NCBI GenBank assembly: GCA_024235795.1 | Contig: JACKLR010000002.1 | Location: 310,001 to 374,000 of the forward strand | Origin: Burkholderiales bacterium | GTDB taxonomy: Bacteria > Pseudomonadota > Gammaproteobacteria > Burkholderiales > Nitrosomonadaceae | DNA length: 64,000 nt | Direction: 5' to 3' | Shown here: positions 17,311 to 26,021 of the stretch, piece by piece | Layout: every line of letters begins with the position of its first letter | How positions within the stretch are numbered: the stretch's first letter is position 1 | Notes under the pieces: model-generated | Told to the model about the DNA's origin: nothing | Database searches by the model: none | The model's input: only the letters and a program-made list of their open reading frames with translations | Program-made: the position numbers and the translations under genes

Positions 17311-19770
17311 ATGGCACCCTTTCTCAACAAAAAGTATTTCCCAAGCAATTCAAGTGACGAAGGTCAAAACCTTGAGAATGCGTTAAACAGTATTCTGGCG
17401 CAGGATTGCAAGGGTGATTTCTTTTCAATGCTGGCGCACTATCAGCGTGTTCTCGCTGATAACAATCAAAAACATGTTTGGCCTGACATTCATGGGAAGC
17501 TTGAAACATTGTTCAAATGTGGAAAAGCTGAAGTACTCAATGGCCCAATGATTGGTATTCCTGTTTCTATTAGGGATAGCGATTACTTCAAAAATATCGG
17601 TGAAACAGGAGCAAATCAACGATCCATTATCGCCAATATAGAATGGATGGCAACGGCGTGGAATGCGACTTATGCGGATACCGGTTTGTGGATGGGCAAG
17701 ACATTTGAACCCGTTTCACGTGAAGTTGTTGTTGAAAAAACAGATAATCATTCGCAGATGGTCAATGCATTTGATTCTGAAACGACGCGTATTGGCCGCA
17801 ATTACTTTCGTGAACCGCCGGATCCAAATATTATCCAGGCGATTGGCCTTCCCGCGCTGACGCAATTATGGCATCTGAAAGACCGCCCGATGAATCCTGC
17901 GGCAGAAGGGTTTGATGGTCAGCTTTTACCTGAAAATCTGGCGAAGGAAAAAGCAATTCCCTATAGTAAAACGGGTGGGTATTTTCTCTGTAACCCGAGT
18001 CAATCAGTGGTGCCCGAAATGAACGGCAAGGCGGTGTACCAGCTGAATTACCGCTGGCCTGAATTGAAGCCGAGTTATCCGATGACGCGTCTGATAGATG
18101 AAATCGTGCGTATTGATGACGGTATTTATCTCGGTCAGTTGGTTTTTGCGACACGTCATTACAGTCTTGGCAGCATAACACTGCCCAATGATGAGGTCAT
18201 GTCGATCGGCGAGAATTACCCGGAACGCGGCTTCTGGGAGAAATTAAAACGCCTTGTTGGAATGGGTCAGGAGGACGACGCACAGTATTACGGCTATCAA
18301 AATAATGGTTTCTTTTTGATGGTTGACCCCGATTACGCAAAAGCATTTTATGCGGATAATGCTTTTTCGCAGTTGCGTCCCCGTAAAGGTGAAATCGGTT
18401 TTCACGAGTTGGGTTATGATCAGCCGGTCACGGCCGCTGATTTCCGCAAGCCGGCTGTAGCTGCTGAACACAATAAGCAATGGCCGGAAATTTCCGATTG
18501 GGCCGTAGATTGGAAACAGAATCCGGGGTTGGCGCGTAAATTTACAACGTTTATCCTCGAAGCCTCGCCTTTGGGCGAGCAGGATGATTTTGTAGAAGAC
18601 ACGCGCATGGATGGGGAGTCCATACTGCAGATGCTGCAGCGCATCAGCCACGAGATTTCCGTGCAAAGCAATCCACAGGATCAGCTAAAACATTTTGAAA
18701 AACTTAATGCACTGTTTCGCCGTGGCGTAGCCCCGACTGTTAAAAACGGTTTATTTCAGGGCAGCGGTGAAAAGGGATATAACTGCCGCCTGGACAGTAA
18801 AGAAACAAACAACTGGTATGGCGAGCCTGCGCATACGACCGGATTTGACTACTATCATGGCGCCACGCTCAATCTGCACTGCGGGTTTGCGGAAACATTC
18901 ATGCCGGATATGCATGATCGTTATGAGGATGCAGGGCTTTTCCCAAGTTCGCTGGCCAATATACTGGATAACCATTCTCTGCCCAATCTGCTCAATATGA
19001 CATGGCACACTATCGGAAAATTTATTTTTCCATGGGCCGGCAAATCTTTTGAAAAGATTTCGGGGCGCAAACTGAGCATGCTGCTGGATGAAAGTAGTGA
19101 TCTGGCTGATCGTTATCCTGAGCGTGTTCATGAACTCAAGTCTTTTTTGGCCAGCAGGCCGCATTATAGTCTTGTGGAAAAGAATAAAGCACACTTTTGG
19201 GATGCTGAAGGCGTTTATGCACAACATCTCAAGCGCGGCGCCTGGGATCGGGGTATGTCGGATGAAGATAAAGCATTCTGGGAACACGAGGCCGCGACGC
19301 ATTGGGTTGACGGGAGCAATATTCAGGACAAACGCATTGTCGCCGCCGATCCGTTGATGCGCATTGTGGATATGAATTATCGCGTTCCCGATGCTTCCCT
19401 GCTGGCGGCTGCAGAACAAGGACCGACGCCATTTGTGCGGCAGGGCTATATTTTTCTGGGCGCGGATGGCAGGGAATCGATTTTGGCAATGAACAACGGC
19501 GCCACAAAAAAGAAAACAGTTTTCCAGTTCCATTATCGTTTTCCAATGATAGGCGGGCCAACGCCGATTGGTTTCTGTCTCGATGAACTTGTTGAAATAG
19601 CGGATGGTCTTTATTTAGGACAGTTAATTTATTCGACGGCGTTGAATGTACCATTTCATTCTTCGGTTGATCCGGAAATGTATAAATACCAGTTGTTTGG
19701 TTATTTTTTGCTACTCGACAACGCATGGCAGCACCATAGGCTGGCAATTGGATTAGATACGCTGCAATAA
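17311..19770 (+). CDS. Unknown 819-residue protein with internal duplication, first gene of the glycyl-radical operon
   Basis: I do not recognise this family. There is no signal peptide or membrane segment, so it should be cytoplasmic. Two copies of a related unit are visible. Residues near 71-90 (LFKCGKAEVLNGPMIGIPV) resemble 471-490 (LFRRGVAPTVKNGLFQGSG). Residues near 245-290 (YQLNYRWP, then RLIDEIVRIDDGIYLGQLVFAT) resemble about 738-780 (FQFHYRFP, then CLDELVEIADGLYLGQLIYST). The second half also has a His/Tyr-rich stretch (TTGFDYYHGATLNLHCGF). Alternating polar/hydrophobic strands around the DGLYLGQL motif suggest a beta-barrel, a guess. The gene has a strong AAGGAGGG site and lies 21 bases before the glycyl radical enzyme, implying a joint role such as substrate binding or processing. 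Confidence 0.75.
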   Translation: MAPFLNKKYFPSNSSDEGQNLENALNSILAQDCKGDFFSMLAHYQRVLADNNQKHVWPDIHGKLETLFKCGKAEVLNGPMIGIPVSIRDSDYFKNIGETGANQRSIIANIEWMATAWNATYADTGLWMGKTFEPVSREVVVEKTDNHSQMVNAFDSETTRIGRNYFREPPDPNIIQAIGLPALTQLWHLKDRPMNPAAEGFDGQLLPENLAKEKAIPYSKTGGYFLCNPSQSVVPEMNGKAVYQLNYRWPELKPSYPMTRLIDEIVRIDDGIYLGQLVFATRHYSLGSITLPNDEVMSIGENYPERGFWEKLKRLVGMGQEDDAQYYGYQNNGFFLMVDPDYAKAFYADNAFSQLRPRKGEIGFHELGYDQPVTAADFRKPAVAAEHNKQWPEISDWAVDWKQNPGLARKFTTFILEASPLGEQDDFVEDTRMDGESILQMLQRISHEISVQSNPQDQLKHFEKLNALFRRGVAPTVKNGLFQGSGEKGYNCRLDSKETNNWYGEPAHTTGFDYYHGATLNLHCGFAETFMPDMHDRYEDAGLFPSSLANILDNHSLPNLLNMTWHTIGKFIFPWAGKSFEKISGRKLSMLLDESSDLADRYPERVHELKSFLASRPHYSLVEKNKAHFWDAEGVYAQHLKRGAWDRGMSDEDKAFWEHEAATHWVDGSNIQDKRIVAADPLMRIVDMNYRVPDASLLAAAEQGPTPFVRQGYIFLGADGRESILAMNNGATKKKTVFQFHYRFPMIGGPTPIGFCLDELVEIADGLYLGQLIYSTALNVPFHSSVDPEMYKYQLFGYFLLLDNAWQHHRLAIGLDTLQ

Positions 19771-19791
19771 TCAGACAGGAGGGATTGCACG

Positions 19792-22700
19792 ATGCAAACA
19801 GCAAATCTGAATCGGGGCGGCATACAGATTGATCTTGAACATGGCACGGTGGATACCACGGCCTTGGATGACAGCATTGTCAATTTTCCTATACCCAATG
19901 ATTCCCCCGACAAAATAAAGACATTGAATGATTTGACGCTGGGTCATATCAAACTCAGTGATTTTCCCGTGATTCAGTCGTGGCGTAATCAACTGTTTGA
20001 TCCGGAATGGATACCTGAAGTCTGTGACGAATTGCCGCGTTTGCTCACCGAATTCGTTCGCAAGCCGGAAAATGAAGCGTTACCCCCGACAACACGGCGC
20101 GCGCAGGCGTTGAAATATATATTCAGTCATAAAACACCGATAGTCAGAAAAACGGACTTATTGCCGGGGCAGACGACCACAAGCTTTGTCGGTCCGGTGG
20201 TGCATATGGATATGAGCGGTTACTGTATCTGGCCGGAACTGGAAACAATAGCAACAAGAGCGCAAAATCCTTTCAAAATCAAACCGGAAGTCGCTAAACG
20301 GTTAAATGAGGAAATTTTTCCTTTCTGGCTTGAGCGGCGCACGGTTCAGGAAGTGGCGCGTTATTCCGATTATGACACGGTTGATTACGCCAATGATCAA
20401 AGAGATACCGTTGATGGCGGCATGGTTGGCGATCAACCATCTATTGATCCACCGTTAAAAAAGCGTGCCGGTGAAACGCCGAAATGTCAGGAACTGTTTG
20501 AACGTGTTGCGTTCTATCTGACCGACAAGGCAACCGCAGTTTCCCATACCACGCCGGACTTTGGCCGCGTATTAAAGTACGGTCTGGATGGATTGATTAC
20601 ACAGTTGCAGAAAGATATCGAGGATGCGGGCACGGGCGGGCTAACTGCGGCGCAGCAGGAATTTGCCGAAGCGGTCATTACTGTTTATGAAGGCGTCAAG
20701 CAGTATGCAGCGCATCTTGCGGACGCGTCAGAACAGGCCGGAAATGATGAATTGGCCAGAATTTGCCGAAAGATTCCGGCAAAACCCGCTGAAACGCTTG
20801 CAGAGGCATTGACAGCAGTCTGGATATGTTATCACCTCCTGCTGCAGGAAAACACCAACTTTGGTTTGTCTCCCGGACGGCTCGATCAGACTTTGAATGA
20901 CTACTATTTGAACGACTGGCGGCAGCAACCGGATGAGGCGGCTAAGGCTGCCTATACCAGGCATGCGGTTGAATTAATGTGCCACTTCTTTTTGCGCTGT
21001 TCGGATCATGTACCCTTGTCTCCGGAAACGGCCGAAGTGCTTTTTGCGGGCAGTGGATCAAATCAGGCGCTCACTGTGGGCGGCACCCATTATGTCGACG
21101 GAAAGACCGTGGATGCGGTCAATGATATGACTTATATCATTCTCAAAGCCACGGAAATGCTGTCCATACGCGATCCCAATGTTCATGCGCGTTATCATAA
21201 GGATGTTCACCATCGCGCAGCGGATGGCTCGCCGCTCGGGCCCGATCAAGTATCGTCCTATCTCAAACGTATTTGCCAAGTCAACCTGATTACCCGTGCA
21301 ACTCCCGCCTTGCATGGCGATGTGCCGGTAATACACAGCATGGCGAACTATTATGCCCGTCATGACCATGTCACCATGGGCGAAGCCTTAACGGATGCAC
21401 ATGATTATGCATCCATCGGCTGCATTGAGCAAAATGCCGATCACAAGCATTATGGTCATACCGGGTCAACATTGCTGGTATTGCCGGCGGTACTTGAACT
21501 GGCCATGTTTGGCGGCAAGCACCGCAGTGACGGCATCGGTAAACATGATCCGAATCTATTCTACGGCAAACCGGACTATACGACACGGCCGCTCGGAGAA
21601 ATGGATTCAATGGAGGAATTTATCGACAGCTTCCGTTTTCAACTGGATGAAATGGCGCGGCATTGTGTTCAGTTTAATAATTACCTTGGCCGTACGCTGG
21701 AAAAGGTGCGTCCATCGCCATTGTTGTCGGGGTTATTCGACGGGCCAACGAATATTCCGGACGGCCATGGCGCCAAATTCCGCGATGTGTCTTCCGGTGG
21801 CGCCAAATATAATTCTTCAGGCGTTGCCGTTATCGGGCTTGCTGATGTCATCGATTCGTTCTGCGTGATTGATGCACTGGTTTTCAGTGGCAAAATGACA
21901 GCTGATGAGTTGATCGCTGTTCTGGATGCAAATTTCGAGCCGCAACGGCTTCCAGTCAATGAACGCCAGAATTTTCTCAGAACATTCATTGATCTGATTA
22001 AAAAACATTTTTCCAGCAGTACACAGCAGACACCTGTGGCACTGAAACCTGAGCGTCTGCAGGAATGCATGCAAATGATCCGGGTTGCGCCAAAATATGG
22101 CGCGGGTGTCGATGAGACGCCTGGCGGTATTTTTAATAACGCAATGGCGGTGAAATATACGCGTTTACTGACCAAAATGATTCAGGGTATATTTTTCAAA
22201 TATCGCACGCATCGCGGCGGGCGGTATTTAACAGGTTACTGGAGCATGACCAATCATGCCGGTTTTGGCTTGTTGTACAAGGCAACGCCAAATGGCCGTC
22301 ATGACAACGCGCCTTTTGCCAGTGGCATTACGCCGTGTCCGGGTATTATCAAGCCTAACGGCGAACCGGTTATGCTGCTCGATCATATGCTGTCAGTTGC
22401 CAGTGTTAACCCGGATACGGTACTGAATGGGTATACCTACAATCTCAGTCTGACGCCGCGTGGCAAAGACTATTTCAACGAAGATACGGATTTGTTCGCG
22501 ACCCATATGAAAACATTCATGGATCAGGATGGAGTTCTGGTGCAGTTGTGTGTGACATCCATTGAAGATTTCATTGCTGCCGACAAAGCTGCGACGGCGG
22601 CAAGCGAAGCGGGTGCCGGGGAAGCAGAGCAGCAAGCATTGGCGCCTTATAAGGATTTGATGATACGTGTGGCGGGATATTCGGCGTATTATGTGACGCT

Positions 22701-22797
22701 GAGTCCGCAAATGCGGAAGGAAATAATCGATCGCGCCAATTTTGATATGAAAAGCGGTGTCGAACAGCACGCAACTCTTGAAAAAATAGGAGCCTGA
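19792..22797 (+). CDS. Glycyl radical enzyme of the PFL/dehydratase superfamily, new type
   Basis: Radical enzyme of 1001 residues. The C-terminal glycyl-radical motif is IRVAGYSAYYVTLSPQ with Gly962, 39 residues from the end as in the family. The active-site loop reads ASIGCIEQN, with Cys544 and Glu546. The Cys-x-Glu pair resembles the eliminating members (glycerol or diol dehydratase, choline TMA-lyase), not the Cys-Cys of pyruvate formate-lyase. The usual following Pro of GCVEP is Gln. Other family blocks are seen: TTPDFGRVLKYGLDGL and SPGRLDQTLNDYYLND. At 1001 residues it is 100-200 longer than known relatives. AGGAGGG precedes the start. The substrate is unknown. The activase follows two genes later. 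Such enzymes are destroyed by oxygen, which is notable for a presumed aerobe. Confidence 0.9.
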   Translation: MQTANLNRGGIQIDLEHGTVDTTALDDSIVNFPIPNDSPDKIKTLNDLTLGHIKLSDFPVIQSWRNQLFDPEWIPEVCDELPRLLTEFVRKPENEALPPTTRRAQALKYIFSHKTPIVRKTDLLPGQTTTSFVGPVVHMDMSGYCIWPELETIATRAQNPFKIKPEVAKRLNEEIFPFWLERRTVQEVARYSDYDTVDYANDQRDTVDGGMVGDQPSIDPPLKKRAGETPKCQELFERVAFYLTDKATAVSHTTPDFGRVLKYGLDGLITQLQKDIEDAGTGGLTAAQQEFAEAVITVYEGVKQYAAHLADASEQAGNDELARICRKIPAKPAETLAEALTAVWICYHLLLQENTNFGLSPGRLDQTLNDYYLNDWRQQPDEAAKAAYTRHAVELMCHFFLRCSDHVPLSPETAEVLFAGSGSNQALTVGGTHYVDGKTVDAVNDMTYIILKATEMLSIRDPNVHARYHKDVHHRAADGSPLGPDQVSSYLKRICQVNLITRATPALHGDVPVIHSMANYYARHDHVTMGEALTDAHDYASIGCIEQNADHKHYGHTGSTLLVLPAVLELAMFGGKHRSDGIGKHDPNLFYGKPDYTTRPLGEMDSMEEFIDSFRFQLDEMARHCVQFNNYLGRTLEKVRPSPLLSGLFDGPTNIPDGHGAKFRDVSSGGAKYNSSGVAVIGLADVIDSFCVIDALVFSGKMTADELIAVLDANFEPQRLPVNERQNFLRTFIDLIKKHFSSSTQQTPVALKPERLQECMQMIRVAPKYGAGVDETPGGIFNNAMAVKYTRLLTKMIQGIFFKYRTHRGGRYLTGYWSMTNHAGFGLLYKATPNGRHDNAPFASGITPCPGIIKPNGEPVMLLDHMLSVASVNPDTVLNGYTYNLSLTPRGKDYFNEDTDLFATHMKTFMDQDGVLVQLCVTSIEDFIAADKAATAASEAGAGEAEQQALAPYKDLMIRVAGYSAYYVTLSPQMRKEIIDRANFDMKSGVEQHATLEKIGA

Positions 22798-22798
22798 T

Positions 22799-23449
22799 AT
22801 GCACGCGACGCTTCCTGCAATGCCGCAAGGCATACACACTATTTTGAAAACCGGTCTTCATTTGGGTGAGCGTAATGATGAACTGACCGGATTATTGAGC
22901 CGCGCGGAAGGCAAGATTCTTGCCAATGGTATGGCTGCGCTGATTAAACTCGGGTTTGGTTTTTTGATCAACGAAGGCTTGAGTGACAGTAAAGCGCAGC
23001 AGGCGCAAGAATTTTTTCAGGAAAATTTTGTCATCAAGGATCCCTATGCACCCGGCGGTATTCGTTATTATCAGGGAAAAATCCTGATTCGTACGCGAAA
23101 ACCGGCAGATGATATGAATGTGTTGATTCGTTTTTGTCCGGATCCGGCCGCGTTGTATATCGATACGCCCTTCGGTAAGCGGTTTAATCCCTGTGCAATT
23201 GTAGATACCGTAGTGTTGAGTGAATCAAAAGCGGATCGGATCGAACAGGATCCGGACAAAGTGGATCTGGTGATTCGATTCAAGGATGCAAAAGCTATAC
23301 TTGGACTGGCCGAACGCCCGGACGTCGATGTCGTGCAGTTGCTGCTTGAGAATCTGGTTCAAATTACGGGAAACTTTGGTCACATGTTTAAATTTGGCGC
23401 CATCGGTAAAAGCGTTCAGGCGCTACTTATGGATGCGCATGAACGATAA
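22799..23449 (+). CDS. Unknown 216-residue protein, possibly SCP2-like, between enzyme and activase
   Basis: No firm family can be assigned. The gene starts 1 base after the enzyme's stop with AGGAG in front, and overlaps the activase start. The C-terminal third (DKVDLVIRFKDAKAILGLAERPDVDVVQLLLENLVQITGNFGHMFKF) has the order of a sterol-carrier (SCP2-like) lipid-binding domain: an acidic-to-strand segment, a helix, then a strand with Gly-Asn before a hydrophobic helix. That likeness is weak and unproved. The N-terminus is helical with a GMAALIKLGFGFLINEGL segment. There is no signal peptide. Position suggests an accessory subunit or substrate carrier for the radical enzyme. Confidence 0.75.
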   Translation: MHATLPAMPQGIHTILKTGLHLGERNDELTGLLSRAEGKILANGMAALIKLGFGFLINEGLSDSKAQQAQEFFQENFVIKDPYAPGGIRYYQGKILIRTRKPADDMNVLIRFCPDPAALYIDTPFGKRFNPCAIVDTVVLSESKADRIEQDPDKVDLVIRFKDAKAILGLAERPDVDVVQLLLENLVQITGNFGHMFKFGAIGKSVQALLMDAHER

Positions 23450-24182
23450 AGGACTGATTTTCGATATCAAACGCGATAGCAGTGAGGATGGGCCAGGAAT
23501 CCGCACGACTGTTTTTTTTAAGGGTTGTCCGCTTTCCTGTGTTTGGTGCCAGAATCCTGAAGGAAAAAAATTTTTACCGGAACCGGATGTGCATGGCGAT
23601 GTGATTGGCACCTGGTACAGCGTCGATGAACTGATGTATCGTTTGCGCCAGGATAAGCCTTTTTTCATTTCAACCGGTGGCGGTGTCACATTATCGGGTG
23701 GTGAGCCAACGTTGCAGATGGATTTTGCCAGTCGCTTGTTACAGGCATTAAAGCGCGAGGGTATCCATACAGCGCTGGAGACAGGCGGTTTTTTCCAGTA
23801 TCAGGCCTTTAAAGAGAAAATGTTGCCCTGGCTGGATTTGATTTATTTCGATATTAAACTGATCGATGCAGTGGAGAGCAAACAGTACTGTGGGCGATCC
23901 AGTCAGCGGATCCTCGAGAATTTTTCACGATTGATCGCGGAAGCCAGCATACCGGTTATCCCAAGAATTCCTTTGATTCCTGATATTACTGCAACGGAAC
24001 AAAATCTTAAGGGTATTGCTGCGTTTCTTGATCGGCATGGTGTCAAATCATGTGAATTAATGCCCTATAATCCATTATGGATCGGCAAGCTGGAGAAACT
24101 GGGAATAACCCCAGGTTATCAGCGTGCCAGTTATATGACATCGGCTGAGAAAAAAGCATGTGTCGACCATTTTATCAAATAA
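23433..24182 (+). CDS. Glycyl-radical enzyme activase (radical SAM)
   Basis: Radical-SAM enzyme that abstracts hydrogen from Gly962 of the partner using S-adenosylmethionine and an iron-sulfur cluster. From ATG 23433 it is 249 residues, opening MRMNDKGLIFDIKRDSSEDGPG. The cluster motif CPLSCVWC holds Cys32, Cys36 and Cys39. The SAM-contact motif TGGGVTLSGGEPTLQ follows. There is no Cys-rich ferredoxin insert between the cluster and the GGEP motif, so it is the short, PflA-like form; most dehydratase activases carry that insert. An ATG at 23439 is an alternative start. Translation overlaps the end of the 216-residue gene by 17 bases. The frame is open further upstream, to 23286, but that part is out-of-family sequence. 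Confidence 0.92.
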   Translation: MRMNDKGLIFDIKRDSSEDGPGIRTTVFFKGCPLSCVWCQNPEGKKFLPEPDVHGDVIGTWYSVDELMYRLRQDKPFFISTGGGVTLSGGEPTLQMDFASRLLQALKREGIHTALETGGFFQYQAFKEKMLPWLDLIYFDIKLIDAVESKQYCGRSSQRILENFSRLIAEASIPVIPRIPLIPDITATEQNLKGIAAFLDRHGVKSCELMPYNPLWIGKLEKLGITPGYQRASYMTSAEKKACVDHFIK

Positions 24183-24210
24183 TCTGATAAAGAAAGGGGA
24201 GGGCAAGGCT

Positions 24211-25305
24211 ATGCAAATTGACTTTCATCATGCTGCAACCTATGTGTTGGCGCGTTTGGCTGGCTTCAAACACACTGAGGCAGATATTGTTGCTTATTCA
24301 GCGCAATATGTTGATGACGCGACAAACTCAGGTGTGATCCGTTTTACCAATGGCGCCTTGTACCGGCATATCAGTTCCGCGCACAAAACAGCAGACTATA
24401 GAAATTTTGTCGATCTGGCTAACCATGTGGTCTGGGTTCCGTTTCATTTTCTGCCTGGCAATGGCGGACTGCCGGCCGGGCAAAGCCCTGCAGGTGATTT
24501 TGTTGAACGAATTATTTGTCGGCCAAATAGTCCCGTTGCGCAGGATATGGTCGAAGACTGCATAAATCATAAACACAGCGCTTATGCACTGCACAGGCTG
24601 GGTATCACCATGCACGTTTATGCGGATACCTGGGCGCATCAGGGGTTTGCGGGAATTAATCATAAAGTTAACGATATCAGCAATCTGGATGATGTGGACA
24701 ATCCTGGCAGTGCGCTTGTAAACAGAATGAAAATATTTTTTGGCGACCTGTTTGACTTGAAAGCTAGCAAGCTGGTCGGGGATACCCTGCCATTAGGTCA
24801 TGGCGCCGCACTTTCTTATCCTGACAGGCCCTATCTTAAATGGCAGTATGTGGATCATAATAACAAAACGGTGGAAAAAGATAACACGCGCATTTTCATG
24901 GACGCGTGCGAGAACATGTATCAAGCCATGAAACGTTTTTTAGCCGGTGATGCCCATGCGCAGGTTGCGGGACTGCCGGAAAACGACAAAAATAAAATTG
25001 AGCATTTACTGCGTACATTACAGGATGAAAATAGCAAAAAACGCCATTTGAAGTGGTTGCAGCACATTGCAAGCGGCTATTTCAGTTTTCAACCCGAAAC
25101 GTTAACCTACGTTGAAAAGGGGGAAGGCTCATGGAAGCATCTTGCGCTGGGAACAACCAAGTCCAAAGATGATAAATTTGAAAAATTCGAATATTCAGAT
25201 GCCTTTATGACCAGCAACTGGAAGTTGTTTCATGATGCCCTGCAGGCGCACCGCTTCCATGTGCTTCATCAATTACTGCCGAGTTACAGTATTTGCGCTG
25301 CCTGA
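24211..25305 (+). CDS. DUF6765-like protein with an HxxxDxxxH motif
   Basis: Last gene of the glycyl-radical operon, 364 residues from the ATG at 24211, which follows a GGGGAGGG ribosome site. It begins MQIDFHHAATYVLARLAGF and continues IVAYSAQYVDDATNSG, which I recall as the DUF6765 pattern. At residues 131-147 it has GITMHVYADTWAHQGFAG: His135, Asp139 and His143 form the HxxxDxxxH spacing used by zinc phospholipase C/S1-P1 nuclease-type enzymes. His6 and His7 could complete a metal site. A metal-dependent hydrolase is therefore a reasonable guess. No signal peptide is visible. An upstream ATG in the same frame (24160) overlaps the activase and is less likely. Confidence 0.8.
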   Translation: MQIDFHHAATYVLARLAGFKHTEADIVAYSAQYVDDATNSGVIRFTNGALYRHISSAHKTADYRNFVDLANHVVWVPFHFLPGNGGLPAGQSPAGDFVERIICRPNSPVAQDMVEDCINHKHSAYALHRLGITMHVYADTWAHQGFAGINHKVNDISNLDDVDNPGSALVNRMKIFFGDLFDLKASKLVGDTLPLGHGAALSYPDRPYLKWQYVDHNNKTVEKDNTRIFMDACENMYQAMKRFLAGDAHAQVAGLPENDKNKIEHLLRTLQDENSKKRHLKWLQHIASGYFSFQPETLTYVEKGEGSWKHLALGTTKSKDDKFEKFEYSDAFMTSNWKLFHDALQAHRFHVLHQLLPSYSICAA

Positions 25306-25406
25306 TCGGATCAATGGGTTTGAAGGAAATGTACATGAAATTTGGTTGCGATTAAATAATTGTTGATAGACACTGTTAACGCTAATAACTAAACTGATCT
25401 GCAACT

Positions 25407-25679
25407 ATGGTAAAAGTAAAACGTATGGTGCTTGATGTACTCAAGCCGCATCAGCCCAATGGGCTCGAATTTGCCAGCGTCCTGGCCGAACATTGCCCTG
25501 ATTGTCATATTAAATATTCTGTCCTGGAGGTGGATGAACAGACCGAAACAACAATTGTTGTTATTGATGGTGATCATATTCAATTTGATATTGTTTCAGA
25601 AACGATTAGTTCAATGGGTGCGACTATCCATAGTATCGATGAAGTTGAAGTTATCGGATTGCAACCTGAATCCGAATGA
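25407..25679 (+). CDS. DUF211-family protein
   Basis: Small protein of 90 residues. The opening MVKVKRMVLDVLKPHQPNGLEFA and the ending ISSMGATIHSIDEVEVI match the DUF211 family known mainly from archaea and some bacteria. Those proteins form ferredoxin-like alpha-beta oligomers of unknown role. Two Cys (HCPDCHIKYS) lie mid-protein, where archaeal relatives usually lack them. It stands alone, about 100 bases after the glycyl-radical operon and in the same direction. Whether it is co-transcribed with that operon cannot be seen. Confidence 0.8.
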   Translation: MVKVKRMVLDVLKPHQPNGLEFASVLAEHCPDCHIKYSVLEVDEQTETTIVVIDGDHIQFDIVSETISSMGATIHSIDEVEVIGLQPESE

Positions 25680-25710
25680 AGATGCTCCTGGAACATGGCT
25701 GGCAGATAGC

Positions 25711-25738
25711 TTGACAAAAGACACAAGATCTCTATAAT
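25711..25738 (+). promoter_or_regulatory. Sigma-70 promoter of the tRNA pair
   Basis: TTGACA at 25711-25716 and TATAAT at 25733-25738 match both consensus hexamers exactly, with a 16-base spacer. The first tRNA starts about 60 bases downstream. Confidence 0.8.
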
Positions 25739-25799
25739 CTTCGCCTTGTCTCTTGGGCGTTAGCTTTTGTCAAAAAGAAAACTTCTGATTGTACTTAAC

Positions 25800-25874
25800 G
25801 CGGGAATAGCTCAGTGGTAGAGCACAACCTTGCCAAGGTTGGGGTCGCGAGTTCGAGCCTCGTTTCCCGCTCCA
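25800..25874 (+). tRNA. tRNA-Gly (GCC anticodon)
   Basis: The acceptor stem GCGGGAA pairs with TTCCCGC. The D-arm AGCTCAGTGGTAGAGC, the anticodon loop CTTGCCAAG with GCC and the T-arm GAGTTCGAGCCTC are all present. The 3' CCA is encoded. Confidence 0.96.
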
Positions 25875-25947
25875 TTTTATATAGAATCCTCAATTCCTAC
25901 ACTTTGCATGCAGGCGAGAAGTTGGTTTTGCCGTGCGCATATTCAAA

Positions 25948-26021
25948 GGCGGGGTGGCAGAGTGGTTATGCAGCGGCCTGCAAAGCCGTCTACGCCGGTT
26001 CGATTCCGACCCCCGCCTCCA
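25948..26021 (+). tRNA. tRNA-Cys (GCA anticodon)
   Basis: The acceptor stem GGCGGGG pairs with CCCCGCC. The D-arm GGCAGAGTGGTTATGC, the anticodon loop CTGCAAA with GCA and the T-arm GGTTCGATTCC are present. CCA is encoded. It lies 73 bases after tRNA-Gly and is probably on the same transcript. Confidence 0.96.
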
